Made by a program: the position numbers and the translations under genes | The notes under the pieces: generated by a model | The model's input: the letters and a program-made list of their open reading frames with translations, nothing else | Database searches by the model: none | Told to the model about the DNA's origin: nothing | In this document: positions 51,119 to 61,494 of the stretch, in pieces | Numbering within the stretch: the first letter of the stretch is position 1 | Layout of the letters: each line of letters begins with the position of its first letter | From: Oxytricha trifallax | Lineage: Eukaryota > Ciliophora > Spirotrichea > Sporadotrichida > Oxytrichidae | Direction of reading: 5' to 3' | NCBI GenBank assembly: GCA_000711775.1 | Contig: ARYC01000470.1 | Coordinates: 33,844 to 97,843, forward strand | DNA length: 64,000 bases

Positions 51119-51924
51119 ATGCAAAATCAACTTGCAACCGTGAATGTCCACTAATTCCAAAAGAATATAGGGAGCAAGAAAGAGCTCCATGACCTTTTGT
51201 ATCAGAAATGTGGGGCATACTTTCCCAAGAATGGATGCTGCAATTCATACTTCCTGAAAAGTCTACTGAATGTAGAGAAAGAAGTAAGTTCATGGTTTTT
51301 TAATTATTTTAGTATTTAAAGAGGAGCGAAATTATGGCTGCCGCTGTTCTTCAAATAGAAGGCCTCACTACTGAGGACTTTCTCGATTACGCCAAGAATA
51401 AGCCATCACTCCTCTCCTACATGCCAGATTAGAGCGACAGGTTCCATCTGGACAAGAATTGGATATGCGATATCCTTTTATCCTTGGACAAAGAAGGGAT
51501 AAACTTAATGATTCTCGAAGCAGAGCAAAAGAGAAGGGAGAGATTGGACTAGTCTCAAAATCTGATTGTTCACATGAAGCCCGAATTTGTTCAAGCTCTG
51601 AACAACTCTTTCTCGTACAGTGGTAAGCAGCAAGACAATATAAACAATTATAGTTCAAAAGGGAAGATCTGCACATCTCATCAATATGACATCTCATAGA
51701 AAGAGAGAAAAGGGGAGGGTCAAGAGGTAGCAATGAGAGGAAGCAAGCAAAAGTACCTCTCAGAGAACAAGAGAATGCGGGATGAATTTAATGGGATGAA
51801 ATCAACTATCAACGACTTAGTGAGCTACCAGGCATTAGTATATAAGCTCCATGAGAGTGGCATCATAGACAATGAAGGAAGACCCTTCAACCCCAGGTTA
51901 AAGAATTCATGGAGCGACAATTGA
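51119..51924 (+). CDS. Intact 258-aa TBE 22 kDa-like protein, copy B
   Basis: ATG at 51119 begins MQNQLATVNVHQFQKNIGSK. A 29-base intron (51284-51312, GTAAGT...TTTTAG) interrupts the gene and splicing keeps the frame. Exon two runs to TGA at 51922-51924, giving 258 residues with TAA/TAG as Gln at least four times. SKKELHDLLYQ, YFLKSLLNVEKEYLKRSEI and KNWICDILLSLDKEG...EAEQKRR align in order with SKEDLYRYLVQ, SFLKALLREEKKAFKSNEI and RNFFFGVLGTLKPEY...EAHKKR of the TBE gene at 62 kb. The C-terminus is Lys/Arg-rich and may bind nucleic acid (inference). No defects were seen, in contrast to every neighbour. It is divergently placed next to transposase B. Confidence 0.75.
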
Positions 51925-51949
51925 TTTATGCGAGAGTTCATAATGTATA

Positions 51950-52690
51950 CTCTCAAAATAGTTTGTTAAAATTTAAATTCAAACCAAAAGTAATCAGTCA
52001 AGCTTGAGATGAAGTCAACTTTATTTATTACAAGATATTACATTCTATGTCATTGTCTCTTTCTCTTGTATTTCTGATGATCAGCCAGCTTAGGGGCTGA
52101 GATTCTTTTCCCAGTCATTCTTCCATATTGACTTTTTGTTACACTGTTATCTTTTAGGAGCTACCTTTGTCAGAATGCAAGGATGGTTCTGATGAACTGA
52201 CGATATCATTAAGATCTACCAAACTTCCATTGCTTGAATCATGTTGCTTAGCATTTGTATTTTCATCTTTAATTTAAAGATCCATATAACTCCTAAATTC
52301 TTAGTTTAAACTGCGATCATTAACTTATTTAACTTTCTTCGAATGTTTAGTCTTGCTTAAGACTTTAAATTTAATTGTAGAATAATGTAGGTTATTTTAA
52401 TCAATCTCATCTTTCATTAATACTTGCCATTGAATCCATCTTTACAGATGCCTCCAGGAAAAGGAAAGGCTCTTAATTATTCAAGGATTTACAATCGTTT
52501 TGAATATTTGTAGCATTTGACTCATTTTAAGCTTTGACATTTTAAACTTGATCTTATTTTTCGAGATTAGTTTGAGTGAGAATTGCTGATTCACAATATC
52601 CATGACCATTTTCAGCATACAGTGCTTGTTAACCTTTGGAAGCTTCCTCGTTGCAGTTTGATTTTTGGACTGCCATATATTCCTCACACC
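51950..52690 (-). pseudogene. Hypothetical minus-strand gene fragments
   Basis: From ATG at 52687 a frame of 68 codons (MRNIWQSKNQTATRKLPKVN...) ends at TGA. Shifted frames further down read LVDLNDIVSSSEPSLHSDKG and SQPLSWLIIRNTREKDNDIE with TAA/TAG as Gln. Composition is coding-like and basic. No family was recognised. It faces the 22 kDa-like gene tail to tail and is cut off on the right by a TIR element at 52728. Confidence 0.3.
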
Positions 52691-52727
52691 ATTATTAATA
52701 GCTCAGGATAGTCTGAAGAGCAGCAAT

Positions 52728-53403
52728 CAGTCAAAATAGTATAAAAATTTGAAATATGAAAACCCTAAAATACATGAACTTATATAAATAATATAAACTT
52801 GAATAATTTTTATAATTTGATTTAAGATTTTTGTTTGATATTTTTAATTATTATATTAATATGGGACTAAGTAATAAAAGTTTTATATTTTTGCTACTTG
52901 GTCCCAATCCTAATATATTAATATAAAATTTATAAATAAAATAAAATTAATTCAAATTTGTGACTTAAAATAACATAACGTTTCTATTAATATTAAATGT
53001 GATTTATTCGTGCTTACTTATTACAAAATTTATATTTATGTAATGCTTAAAATTTGATTAGTTTTTAAAATTTATTGTTATACTAAGAATTAATTTATAG
53101 TTTACTCTTTTTCTAAGAATATGAATAAATGAAATGTAAATTTAGTAGAAAAGTAATTACATTTTTAATTTTAATTCTTTAATAATTCATTTAAAATAAT
53201 AATTAAATAAATTTAATATAATTATTGGGACCAAGTAGAAAAAATATATTAATTTTACTACTTGGTCGCAAAATAATATATAAATATGTTTAAAATCAAC
53301 AAAATTTTAAAATAAAATTATAATAATGCTTTAACTATGATTATTTATATTTCTCATGTATTTAAGGTTATATTTATTCCCAATTTTTATCATATTTTAA
53401 CTG
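52728..53403. mobile_element. TIR element family, copy 4 (676 bp)
   Basis: Left end CAGTCAAAATAGTATAAAAATT and right end ATTTTTATCATATTTTAACTG are inverted repeats. AAT occurs on both sides (52725-52727, 53404-53406). Two internal stem-loops are present: 52863-52912 (GGGACTAAGTA...CTACTTGGTCCC) and 53226-53268 (GGGACCAAGTAG...CTACTTGGTCGC). It is the best reference copy of the family and non-coding. Confidence 0.8.
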
Positions 53404-53479
53404 AATCTTCATATGAAAATCATTCTCGACCTATTACTGGTGCATTTAAAAAACTTGATCGGTGTGTTTCTTTAGAGCC

Positions 53480-56400
53480 TTGCTTGTAAATGATTTATTT
53501 ATAAGTACCCTTGCGGCTACCAAGTATTTACTCGGTAGATCTACTTGAAAAAAACATCAGTGACTATCAGAAACAGTCCACAGCTAAATTCTATTTCGTG
53601 CGATATTTTCAAGTCCGTGCCTCTGCCTTGCTATTCATTGAGCAGAAAGACTCCATAGAGATCTCCCCATTTTTACTCTCAAACATTGAGTCAAAATAAG
53701 CTTCCAGTTTTGTCCCCTTCAAGTTTTTCATATGAAAGAATCGTAGTTGATGAAATCTTCGAAAGTAGTACACAATAAAATTGTAAGAATGTTAAGCTAC
53801 GATGATAAAGGGATTGAGCATGCAATATTCAGAAGCAATGCTGTAGATTTTCTAGCAAAAATCAACGAGATTAGTTTTCACTAATTCCTATTCGAGTTTG
53901 ATCCTTTTGTCGTCAATCATGCTGCTGAGCTTTGGAAATATCACCTCTTAAGTTTTGAAAGGAAGCGAGAGGCATTTTTGCTCCTTGGTCGTAAGGTTCG
54001 AGCCAGTCGCAGAGTATTTTAAATTTATTTGACGTTTCCCTAAAAAAAGATCCAGTCAAACTCATCAATTATGACGATTGATTTGCTATATATCAATTAA
54101 AAGTCTTCATTGTCCATTATGGACTCCAAGTGCTTTTGCGTTATATAGTAGACGCCGTCCTTGTTCTCATATTGGTTAAAATTGACATTTAGACCTAAGC
54201 TGGTAATCATAGCTTCAAACCTTTTCTCATCTCGCAGTATCAGGTGGTCATTTTTTCCTATCACGAATAAAGCTTTTCTGGAATTCTTAGCATGAAGAGC
54301 CGCCAATGTAGAGCAGAGCAAAGTCTTGCCGTTGCACACTCCAAAGTTTAAAAATGTGAGCGGGAATCTTCTCAAGTCAGGAAGTTGAGGGCGAGCTTTT
54401 GAAGAGTGAGGAAGCAAAAGCCCAGTATTTGCTGAAGCCTTATCTGCTGGTTTGTTTACTGAAAGGAAATGTCTTTGTAAAATTCTACTACAGACTAAGA
54501 GTATTTGTTGAGTTTTCTGAACTAAGTTAGTAATAGCTTCTTCTCCTCCTCTGTAAAATCACTCGTCTTGTTGTGATGTTTAAGAGCTAATTTAGTTTCG
54601 TAAAGTCGCCCCGAAGGCAATCTTGAATGATGTCTCGCCTTTATCTCACACTTTTTTCTTAATAAATGTATGCAAGATTGAGTAAAAATTGATGCAAAAT
54701 CCAAAATTAAATGAATAATAAAGAAATTACTTACACTATTTTAATCAAATTTTAAATTAATCTAATTAAAAACTACTCTATTTCGAAATTATGTTCTTTT
54801 CGAGATAGAGTGCGATAAAATTATAATTTTAATTTAATATGGTATAAATAGTAAAAAATGGAATTACTTTTTTAATTATTTAAAGTTCTTTTTTTTATTT
54901 GATAAAGTTATATTTATATCACTAGAATTTAATTAATTAATTATTAAATATTTAAAAACAAAGCAGTTTAATTATATACTATTAATCATTAATTTTTAAT
55001 TTATTAATTCTTTTTATATGAACTTTAAATAATTAAAAAAGTAATTCCATTTTTTTACTCTATATACCATATTAAATTAAAATTATAATTTTATCGCACT
55101 CTTTCTCGAAATGAACATAATTTCGAAATAGAGTAGTTTTTAATTAGATTAATTTAAAATTTGATTAAAATAGTGGAAGTAATTTCTTTATTATTCATTT
55201 AATTTTGGATTTTGCATCAATTTTTACTCATTCTTTACTAGATCTGATATCTCGTCCAGCTTTGAAACCCAGAGAGGATCCTTAGTGTTAACTACTGTGA
55301 TATATATGAAAGATATGAAATAAAGTCTTCATGGTCAATAAAGTCCCACTTTGAAACGAAAATATCACTCAAGGTGCGAATGAAGTTATCCAACTTTTAA
55401 TAAAGAGTTGCACTTGAGAGTTAGCAAATTTGAATGAAATTTCCCACTACATTGATTGGAATGTGCCGAATCAATCTTAACCTCTAATCTTCTTTCAGAA
55501 TATGAATAAAAGGCTTGTTATGACAGAGCAATGTGTTTGGAAGCAGCCTAACTGCTTACGAATTAATCTTGAACTGCTGAAAGGTGCCTATCATCAGTGG
55601 AATGATGCCTATGTTTGCTTTGTCTAAGTTTACTAGTTCATCCTGTAGCCTTTGCAGGCACTCTGGCTCGTTAATGAAAATGTAGTTTGATAAGCCCAAA
55701 GCCTGCTCGGTATTTGGTCGTTAGGCGAGAAGAATTAGGGAGCTCTTAAGTATGGTTTCATCAATATCAATGATTTCGTATCATTAGTAAAGCAGAGAGG
55801 AGAGAAAGAAGATGGTTTTGATTTGAAGGCTGACTTGACTCTTTGATTTAATTAATAAATTTTCCTGAACATGTCTTCGTGCAGTTTTCCTAGCAGCCTG
55901 ATTTGAGATTCTAAAGAAACTTGAGAGGAGACTCTAGCTGTTCATATTAAAGATTTTCCAGATGAAGTCCTGCCTCTCTTGTGGCTTTAGAATCATAAAT
56001 TTCCGAATGTATTGGGAGGTGATTCTGATTGAATTTTAGCACCGTAATTTACTTGAGAAATTTTGCTATCAATCATTTCGTCAATGAGCTCCTTCCCATT
56101 ATAGAGAACTTAATCTGGGCCTTTTACTTTCATTTAGTCTTTAGCCAGACTTTATATTTCAATTAAATCTTTAGACTTTTGGTCTTTGACTGATTTAGAG
56201 TAGCTCTTAGTCGTTTTATTTAGTATGAATTTGCACATAAACTTTGCGAGATCTCGGGAACCTATGAATGGCTTGAACTCCTCCAGCTCAAGGATTTTGT
56301 TAATGTCATAATTTTTAACTGGCAAGATAATTTTTGCTTTATCAATAAGATCTGGGTGCTCTGATCTTACGTATTTGGCTTTTCGACCTCTTTTCTAGAC

Positions 56401-56600
56401 AACGGCACTTTTGAAGGATCTTTGTTAATATCTGAGCTCTGATCATGATTTAACTAGAGGCAGTTGCTTGAAGCTTAGTCCATGGCAATGCTGGGCAATT
56501 ATTTAGGAGTCTTTCCTTAAATTCTCTTTAATTTCTGATGATTCTGCTGAACTTTCTTGCTTTTCTAAATGAAGTGCTAGCATTTTTAGTTTTGCGGGCT
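53480..56600 (-). pseudogene. Large SecA-like P-loop ATPase gene, copy 2
   Basis: Minus strand, 5' end at the right. N-terminal region: RGRKAKYVRSEHPDLIDKAK, NYDINKILELEEFKPFIG (56240-56340), then MILKPQERQDFIWKI and LAQRPNTEQALGLSNYIFIN. The ATPase part has LNFGVCNGKTLLCSTLAAL (Walker A, 54312-54336), ALFVIGKNDHLILRDEKRFE, SIVIIDEFDWIFF (Walker B, 54055-54075) and, near 53604-53622, ARGTDLKISHEI plus CGLFLIVTD. That last block resembles SecA motif VI (GRGTDI...GGLxVI). About 2.6 kb remains after removing the 550-bp palindrome at 54680-55229, or roughly 860 codons. Frameshifts and a few TGA codons break it. SecA drives protein export in bacteria, but the role of such proteins in ciliates is unknown to me. 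A second copy at 0.3-4.9 kb shows it is a repeated, probably mobile gene. Confidence 0.6.
54680..55229. mobile_element. 550-bp palindromic element inside the SecA-like gene
   Basis: Arms of roughly 215 bases (54680-54895 and 55018-55229) are near-perfect inverted repeats around a 122-base centre. The ends start GAGTAAAAATTGATGCAAAA and lie between ATT repeats (54677-54679, 55230-55232), a 3-base target of the TBE (ANT) kind. In contrast, the palindromes at 1.6, 8.3 and 15.9 kb use TA. It interrupts the SecA-like coding sequence between its N-terminal region and the ATPase domain. A short chance frame (MDFASIFTQ) starts inside it. Confidence 0.85.
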
Positions 56601-56609
56601 TTTAATTAC

Positions 56610-57370
56610 TCTAAATTTTAAAACTATTGCATCTTAATTAAAAAGAGCGCTTATTTTTTAAGTTTTAAATAAAATTACTATGTCTTAAATAGCTTTTTCT
56701 GTTAGATAATCTAGTAAATCAGACATTTTTCTGGGCATGCTAGATCTATCATTGTGAACAATTTACAGTGAGGTGTGAGTGACTTTTCCATCATGAATAT
56801 GCCATTGTTTGTCGTTTGGTTAATCTGGAAGGTGTTTCTTCTTTGATTAAATTAATGGCTTTTACCCGAAAAATCATAAAATATCTTGGCATGTGAACAC
56901 TTAATAAATAGGCATTGAAGGAACATTAAGACCATCTGCGCTTTTAGTAGTACCGTCGATTCCCACTATAGACAGGGTAATAGTAAGGAATGAAATGAGA
57001 AATTTTCCAATTGCTCGGCAAGATATTTACCCCATTTAGGTAAAGAATTAAGCTAAATAAGAATTCTTAATACGATTTAACAATAAATTCGATGATATCA
57101 TGAATTTTAAGGGCTAAGAAAATAAGCTTTAATTGACAAACAGAGAGTGAGAGAGACTTAGTGAGAAACGATAAGGATCAGAATAATTTCGTGGATTAAG
57201 AAAAATATTTAATAGAAAAATTACTATGATTTCGAAAGAATAAGATCTACAGTCTTATTTAATTAATAAGAAGAGCTCATTAAATTAAATATTTGAATTA
57301 TTGATAAATCAATTCATTATTAATTCAAATATATTATCTTTTTATTAAAAATTGTCAAATATATTAGTAT
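56610..57370. other. Unassigned region upstream of the SecA-like gene
   Basis: It may contain the 5' end of the SecA-like gene (56610-56880 is less AT-rich) and a spacer. No frame was followed with confidence. Confidence 0.35.
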
Positions 57371-57375
57371 AATTT

Positions 57376-57655
57376 AGAGCTGTACAGAATAATAACATTT
57401 TTGATATTTTTATTTTTTATTTAATATTGTTAATTTAATGAAAATTGTCAAAAAAATAATAATAATTTAGGGCTGAACAGAATAATAGCATTTTTGATAT
57501 TTTTATTTTTTATTAAATATAGTTAATTTAATGAAAATTGATAAAAATATAATTATAAATAAGGGTTGAACAGAATAAATACTTTTTCGACATTTCTATT
57601 TTTAATTTAATTTTTATATTTAGTGAAAATTATCAAAAATTTAATTAAAACATTT
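57376..57655 (+). repeat. Three tandem copies of a 93-bp repeat
   Basis: Units begin at 57376 (AGAGCTGTACAGAATAATAA), 57469 (AGGGCTGAACAGAATAATAG) and 57562 (AGGGTTGAACAGAATAAATA), exactly 93 bases apart. Each is followed by a TTTTTGATATTTTTATTTTT-like tract and TTTAATGAAAATTGTC-like sequence. The array lies immediately 3' of the minus-strand gene at 57723-59157. The same unit recurs at 59392, 59484 and 45847. Confidence 0.85.
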
Positions 57656-57722
57656 TAAAATAAAGTGAATGAGAAAATTAAATAATTACTTATATAAATA
57701 TAACGATTGTTTAAGTCTTCAA

Positions 57723-59157
57723 TCATTATTTGCTTTTTAATTATTTTATCTGTTGATAGAATGCTTTCTAGTCATCAGGTGTCTCTCGAGGATCGTTGTT
57801 CTTAATCTCTTTTGCTGGTTTAAATTTTACTACATCATCGAAGCACTTTTAGATCAATGTGGAGTTTTTATTGCAGATAATACGCTTGAAGTGTGATGCA
57901 AAAGTGTAGGGTATGAAAAGGTTCTCATCAAGCAGCTTGATTGCTAATTCTAAGAGCTATTCAAGATTTATAGAACAATTTTCTAAATTATCTCCTCCAC
58001 TCAGCCCATCCTCTCTTCTTGACTCCCCATAATCTACTCTTTCTATTGCAAATCTTCTTTATCTTCTGTAATCTATGCCTTAAAGAGAGCAAGCTTAGTT
58101 CTTGAACCTTTAAGCACAACCCAGGAATAAGCAGAATTTACTATTTCTCTTTCTTCAACAAGGCCCGGCGCTTATTATTGTGAATTATATTTTCTAAAGA
58201 GTGAAAACTAACGCAGCTTCGCTCATGAATTTCCAGATCCTTCCATTTTATAACCATTAAAAGAAGCATTTTACTGATCAGTGACCTGTCGCTTCCTAGA
58301 CAGTCATTACCTCTCATTCTTAAGAAAAATTACATATACTATTGTTAACCCCAACAAGGTAATTAATATTGAAAAATTTTATTGTACGATGATCTTATAA
58401 TCTGCATCATACATTTAAATCCGGAGAACCCAGGCTTGTCACTCTTTGTCAGGTCCCTTGATATGCTTAAAATGACTTTAATCTGATTTCTAGAAGATTT
58501 TCACACACACTAATAAGAATCTACTTAAGCCGATTCCACTGCGCTCTTAAGGAATTCCTCTGATTTTTAGAAGTTATATTTTTTGGCACTCTGGCCCCAT
58601 AATGTGATTACTAAGGCATCCAAGAACCTCTCTCTAGCCAAAAGGCTACGTTGAACTAACTAACATTATAAAATCTTTCTTGAACGTCGTTAGCTTTTAT
58701 CTAGTGTTTTTATAGAATCAATTTCTAAAGTCATCTCAATTTCTTTTTAAGTTGAATTACTAAAACTAAGTCTTGTATTTAAATCGGCTATCGTCTAATC
58801 ATTGTTGGTGTTCTCCTAAGCTTTGTTATTAGTCTTCTTGCTAGTCATTCATGGGAATAGCTCCCTCACTATTGCCTTAATTTCGATTTGCTCCATTAGA
58901 TAATTTGCATGTTTTTTTGTGTTTTCTGAGCCAATGATGGCTTAAATTGATTCGAAAATCTCTTCTGTTAACTTGTAATAGCTGAATAAGTTTTAGAGAA
59001 AACTCTACAAGCGTTAAAGGAAGACGGAGGCTGGTAGTAGTAAAATGGCATGCAACTCTGAGGCCAGTAGTGGGAGCAGTATATAGGGTGACAACTTAAC
59101 CGAAGAGGAGGATTGGCTCTCTTTCAACGATGACATCCTGTAATCTGCAAGCAGCAT
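57723..59157 (-). pseudogene. 478-codon gene of unknown function
   Basis: ATG at 59157 opens MLLADYRMSSLKESQSSSSV and about 100 open codons (EEIFESIQAIIGSENTKKHA) to a TGA. The same frame then goes on (MTSKKTNNKAQENTNNDQTI, LARERFLDALVITLWGQSAK) to a second TGA after SYQCV, and onward for some 200 codons. A single shift near 58090 leads to LEQLLELAIKLLDENLFIPY and a C-terminus at TGA 57723-57725. Two TGA and one shift in 1.4 kb make this well preserved. It is rich in charged and helical residues; no domain was recognised. It lies between two arrays of the 93-bp repeat. An antisense frame at 59045-59210 also looks open, but the minus frame is longer. Confidence 0.5.
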
Positions 59158-59391
59158 CTTTAATGGGAACGGAAGGAGAAATAAAATTTAATTAAACTTA
59201 GATTTTTAATACTAAAATTTGTTAATAGATGTAATAAGTTGCTTTTTATTTTCATAGTACCCTCCTGTAGTAGTATAGTGATTTATTAATAAGCAATCTA
59301 CTAAAAATTATAATAATTATGAGAATTAAAAATAAATAAATTTTAATTTAAACAATCTCCTATTCTAATGGCTATTTATCTTTTATAAACA

Positions 59392-59565
59392 AGGGCTGAA
59401 CTGAATAATTAATATTTTGAGATTTTTATTTTAAATAAGTTTAGTTAATTTCATGTTAAGTATCAAAGAAATAAATTTAAATTAGGGCTGCATAGAATAA
59501 TTACTTTTTTTGTTGATTTTTATATTCAATTAAATTAATAAAAAATTTTTAAAATTGTCTTAAAC
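59392..59565 (+). repeat. Two tandem copies of the 92-93-bp repeat
   Basis: Units start at 59392 (AGGGCTGAACTGAATAATTA) and 59484 (AGGGCTGCATAGAATAATTA), 92 bases apart, in the same orientation as the array at 57376. They lie 3' of the Gly/His-rich mini-genes on the minus strand. Confidence 0.8.
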
Positions 59566-59569
59566 ATAA

Positions 59570-59785
59570 AATTCAGTGTTAATTCGTTGATTTAACTATT
59601 TATAGAGAAGTAAAAATAACCATCCCTTAATGCACAATATACTTGGTAATGAAGTCGCTGCCTCCATGCTCCTCTTGACCATGAAAGTTACCATGACCGC
59701 AGAGACTACGTGATCATCACATGAATATATAATTTCAGAGTTAATTCGTTTAATGACGTCTATAAAGAGAAATGACCACGAACAC
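59570..59785 (-). pseudogene. Diverged upstream duplicate of the Gly/His-rich mini-gene
   Basis: The stretch with TTCAGTGTTAATTCGTTGAT, a TATAGAGAAG block and CATGACC-rich sequence repeats the 59735-59890 unit at a spacing of about 165 bases. In the minus frame it reads SLCGHGNFHGQEEHGG then DFITKYIVH, aligning with LLGHGHGRHGYGHGHKEHGG and QVIKYLV. No matching start codon was found, so this copy is probably inactive. Confidence 0.5.
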
Positions 59786-59788
59786 CTA

Positions 59789-59893
59789 TCAACTCACAAG
59801 ATACTTAATAACTTGGTGACTTCCTCCGTGCTCCTTGTGACCATGACCGTAACCATGGCGACCATGACCATGACCAAGGAGACCACGAGACAT
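59789..59893 (-). CDS. 34-aa Gly/His-rich peptide
   Basis: ATG at 59893 gives MSRGLLGHGHGRHGYGHGHK and then EHGGSHQVIKYLVS with TGA at 59789-59791. Repeated Gly-His pairs could bind metal ions (inference from composition). A diverged tandem duplicate lies just downstream. The TBE copy A terminus begins at 59895, and its ATT target overlaps the start codon, so the promoter or an upstream exon of this gene was cut off by the insertion. It may be a macronuclear-destined gene piece rather than transposon cargo. Confidence 0.45.
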   Translation of the reverse strand: MSRGLLGHGHGRHGYGHGHKEHGGSHQVIKYLVS

Positions 59894-59939
59894 TCAAAAC
59901 CCCATAACCCTTGAAGTTGTTTGATTGAATTTTAAAGAT

Positions 59940-61494
59940 TAAAGTAGACTTTTGACGCATGCTTTATTAGGTTTAACATAGGGTTTATTTAGGGGTTTTT
60001 GGTTTTAATTTAATATAAATTAGTGTGTAATGCAAGTGTTTTATTTTTATTTTTCACTCAAACAGTACTTTGGCATAATGAAACAGCTTTCTTAACTTTA
60101 TGTCTCCTATCCAACTTATAATTTAGTCTAATGGTCAGCTCTGTGATTAGGCATAATAATTATCTACTCGACCATGTCTTTCATTCTACCTTTTATTTTA
60201 TTCTAGTCTAGATATTGCTGTATTTTCTGTTTTAAATCTTTCTCTCTTTTGCAGCTATAGTAATCATTTCTTGGCATTTCGCAATCAGCAATAATTTGCT
60301 GCTAGAGCCCATACATCCCACTTAATATCACCATCTCTCCAGTCCTCTCTTTCTGGAAAGTATCCAGAGTACCATACACGTTGCCAAGTCCTGAAGCTTC
60401 AACTCTCTATGATCTATAGAAATCTATTAATACTACTCTGAGAGGTGAAAAGTCAAGCATTATATTCTCAGGCTTCAAATCTCTATGAGCATATTCAAGA
60501 GTGTGCAGCTCCTCAATGCCTTTGAAAACATTTGTAAGAATAAGAGGTAACTACTTTGGAATCATTTAATCTTATTTGTAGTCTCTTAAAGTCATTTAAT
60601 AAAGAGGGAGACGAAAAGCAACGTGGTCTTTAGCAAGGAGAATTGCATTTAGCTTAATTATAAATCTGCACTGTCTATCCCTTGCTTTAGTAAGAGCTTA
60701 GTACTCATTGACAAATTCCATTTGATACTTGTCATCGCATTTAAAAGTAGTAGAATGGATGATAAATCTTGTATGCGAACTGCTTATCAGTTATGAGCTT
60801 TTTCTCAAACTTGTTCTCAAGTATAAAATAACTTTCCTTACATTCTTTAAGGTCAATTAAATTTAAAATTGGAAGCTTTAATGCCTGTATCTTTAGAGTG
60901 ATTTTTACAATCTCAGAAGCTGGGAGGTTTCTTACTGCTTTAATAAATTTATTTTCTTTCTTTACTCTTTGTTCCAAAGTTTCTAAAGGGTCTCTTGGCT
61001 TTCTTTTTAAAGGAAAAACCGTAACAGTTCTCTGGATCTATGACCTCAAACTTCTTGCAATGATGGTTTTATAGATGAACTTTTAGATTCCTTGAATGAT
61101 TGTATTACTTATTGCAGTAAGGGCAGATATATTTTCCATTTATCTTATCATGCTTAAGATAGAGCTTGGGCTTGTTAGAATGCTGCTCTAAGATATGACG
61201 CTTAAGAACAGATTTATACGTGAAGTTCTTCTCACGACTCTTCACATAATTCAAATGCTTTTATTTCTTTTTTTCTTCCTCCTCTTCAACCATTTTCATT
61301 GGAACTTCGCATCAAATCTCTTAGCTCTGCATTTCTATTTAACAACTATATTACTATTCAAAGTCTGCTACCTAAAGTTAGAAAATTTTAGGTTAGAACA
61401 AGGTAGAGGCATTGCAAGTCTCAATTTTCTTTTGATTCATGAAAGAAAGTTTTTGCTGGCTAATGCCAAGCAGTGGCACTTTTCTAAGTAAGTT
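59940..61494 (-). pseudogene. TBE 57 kDa zinc finger-kinase protein, copy A
   Basis: From about 61494 the minus strand reads MNQKKIETCNAS..., an acidic stretch (MVEEEEEKKKQKH), a partial finger (NFTYKSVLKRHILEQH) and a full C2H2 finger (CPYCNKQYNHSRNLKVHLQN, then HHC; 61060-61135). After a shift, a charged linker leads to a protein-kinase lobe with EYAHRDLKPENIML (60466-60489). VVLIDFYRSQR stands where DFG is expected, then, after another shift, YFPEREDWRDGDIKWDVWAL. The HRDLKPEN loop is intact, but DFG is DFY, so magnesium binding may be altered. TGA and frameshifts mark it as dead. The intact sister copy begins at 63449. Confidence 0.8.

Noticed and set aside
51368-51733. 121-codon minus-strand frame
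   Set aside because: It is the antisense shadow of the spliced 22 kDa-like gene, which has a consistent intron, homologues and stop on the plus strand.
53511-53699. 62-codon plus-strand frame
   Set aside because: It is antisense to the C-terminal block of the SecA-like gene.
57376-59565. CRISPR array
   Set aside because: Units are 93 bp, diverged and contiguous without unique spacers, and the genome is eukaryotic.
59895-59912. True chromosome telomere
   Set aside because: Only about two C4A4 units are present at each site, followed by TBE genes; this is the TBE terminus, not a telomere.
61195-61491. 98-codon plus-strand frame, hydrophobic
   Set aside because: It is antisense to the TBE zinc finger-kinase gene; its Leu/Phe richness mirrors the Glu/Lys-rich codons of the other strand.
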